From QZKY01 sp963666295 (lineage in GTDB: Bacteria; Pseudomonadota; Gammaproteobacteria; Burkholderiales; Burkholderiaceae_D): DNA of 64,000 nucleotides. Positions within the stretch are counted from its first letter, which is position 1. Every line of letters starts with the position of its first letter. The notes beneath the pieces are model-generated. The model did no database searches. It was not told the DNA's origin and was given only the letters and a program-made list of their open reading frames with translations. Where the stretch lies: contig OY762707.1 of the NCBI GenBank assembly GCA_963666295.1, forward strand, positions 248,001 through 312,000, in the 5' to 3' direction. Made by a program: the position numbers and the translations under genes. Shown piece by piece: positions 63,250 through 64,000 of the stretch.

Positions 63250-64000
63250 ATGACGTGGCGCAGCAACGCAATTTCCAACAAGTGGTGCAACAAGTTGATA
63301 CCGCTGCTACTCGCATGCTTCTTGCTAAGTCATGCCTATACAGCGAACGCAGACGAGGCGCCACGCTGGTTCAGATACGGCTACCCGACGGCTGACGCGA
63401 AAGAGGCTGTGCAAATCCTCAAAAATGCCGCTGCTGACGGCTTGAACCCAAACGACTACTCAGCCCCCGCGCTTGATCGCGCCCTGAATGAGGCCAACTT
63501 ATTGCCCCGTTCTGCTGCAAAACAGGCGGCCATCTCGAAAAAACTGACGCTCGCTGTCGAACAGTTCATATCCGACCTCCACTATGGTCGTGTAAATCCG
63601 CGCGAAGTACGCGCGTCATATGCCATTCGCACCAAGCATCTGGTGCTTGAAACGTATATCAAGAACATGGTTGCCAACCATGCACTCAAAAATGTCGTGC
63701 AGCTTGCGGCGCCAAAATTACCGCAATACCACAGCCTGAAAAAAGCACTGGCAACTTACCGCAAGCTTGCTCAAGAACCAACATTTCAGCAGCGAATTTC
63801 AATAGCGCCAGCACGAAAAATCATGCCCGGCGATACGTTTTCCAGATCAGCAGATTTAGCTCAACGTCTCATCGCGTTAGGGGATTTGCCACCTGACACG
63901 GGCATTCCCGCGCGGTACGAAGGCGCTCTGGTTGAGGGCATCAGAGCATTTCAAAATCGGCATGGTCTAGAAGTAGACGGCGTTCTTGGAAAAAATACCG
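63250..64000 (+). CDS. L,D-transpeptidase scaffold, YcbB-like (partial, runs off the window)
   Basis: The first 250 residues of a gene that continues past the window. A signal or anchor (about residues 10-32) is followed by ADEAPRWFRYGYPTADAKEAV, LHYGRVNPREVRASYA and a peptidoglycan-binding motif near the end (IRAFQNRHGLEVDGVLGKNT). This order is the N-terminal part of YcbB/LdtD-type L,D-transpeptidases, which make 3-3 cross-links in murein; the catalytic YkuD domain would lie beyond base 64000. ATG 63250 is preceded by AGGA at nine bases; an in-frame ATG at 63241 is too close to that site. Confidence 0.85.
   Translation, partial: MTWRSNAISNKWCNKLIPLLLACFLLSHAYTANADEAPRWFRYGYPTADAKEAVQILKNAAADGLNPNDYSAPALDRALNEANLLPRSAAKQAAISKKLTLAVEQFISDLHYGRVNPREVRASYAIRTKHLVLETYIKNMVANHALKNVVQLAAPKLPQYHSLKKALATYRKLAQEPTFQQRISIAPARKIMPGDTFSRSADLAQRLIALGDLPPDTGIPARYEGALVEGIRAFQNRHGLEVDGVLGKNT

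Overview
The window looks like a chromosome segment of a betaproteobacterium, most likely order Burkholderiales and possibly close to Oxalobacteraceae. This is inferred from gene order (ftsK-lolA, glnA-DUF4124-ntrB-ntrC, guaB-guaA, a DUF485/acetate-symporter/DUF294/exonuclease block) and from roughly even base composition; no rRNA or tRNA gene is present to fix the taxonomy. Nearly all of it is dense, ordinary housekeeping DNA, with three accessory patches.

Layout: 1-2577 holds the ftsK end, lolA and a membrane diguanylate cyclase. 2954-8296 is the most unusual part. Two tandem 32-33-residue precursor-like peptides are followed on the + strand by a PqqD-like leader-binding protein, a lasso-type B2 leader peptidase and an HprK-like kinase. 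Converging on them from the - strand are a nucleotidyltransferase, a stand-alone Mur-ligase-like amide ligase and a formyltransferase-fold enzyme. It resembles a lasso-peptide cluster, but the lasso cyclase and any exporter are absent and the peptides lack a well-placed ring-forming acid. 8468-13961 is a nitrogen-control block: NtrC sites, a sigma-54 promoter, glnA, a DUF4124 protein, ntrB and ntrC. 13974-16098 has hopanoid/squalene genes hpnE and hpnD. 16201-17543 is a TnpB-only IS200/IS605-type element abutting a 600-bp array of palindromic repeats.

18152-19590 has an RNA methyltransferase and rnhB. 19824-30024 is a surface-polysaccharide region: rmlBACD, four glycan-related enzymes, an AT-rich inserted-looking stretch with a pyruvyl transferase and a kinase-like YrbL relative, and msbA. 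30248-37714 holds dnaE, a flavodoxin-like protein, an RhlE helicase and a PAS-GGDEF-hemerythrin protein. 37821-43595 is a compact guaB-guaA-queE-queD-tadA-ldcA series for GMP and queuosine synthesis, tRNA editing and murein recycling. 43889-44319 is rpmB-rpmG. 44376-49613 is the acetate-symporter block. 49835-52701 has a cysteine-cluster protein and a TVP38/oxidoreductase fusion. 52711-55972 is the oxidative pentose-phosphate operon gnd-zwf-pgl. 56494-64000 has a large GGDEF/EAL protein, an enol-lactonase-like hydrolase, an AsmA protein and the start of a YcbB-like L,D-transpeptidase.

A family of short MITE-like repeats with terminal inverted repeats and TA flanks occurs five times (11061, 21805, 30062, 34388, 56106). 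Two copies supply the stop codons of rmlA and dnaE. A different palindromic element sits in the glnA leader.
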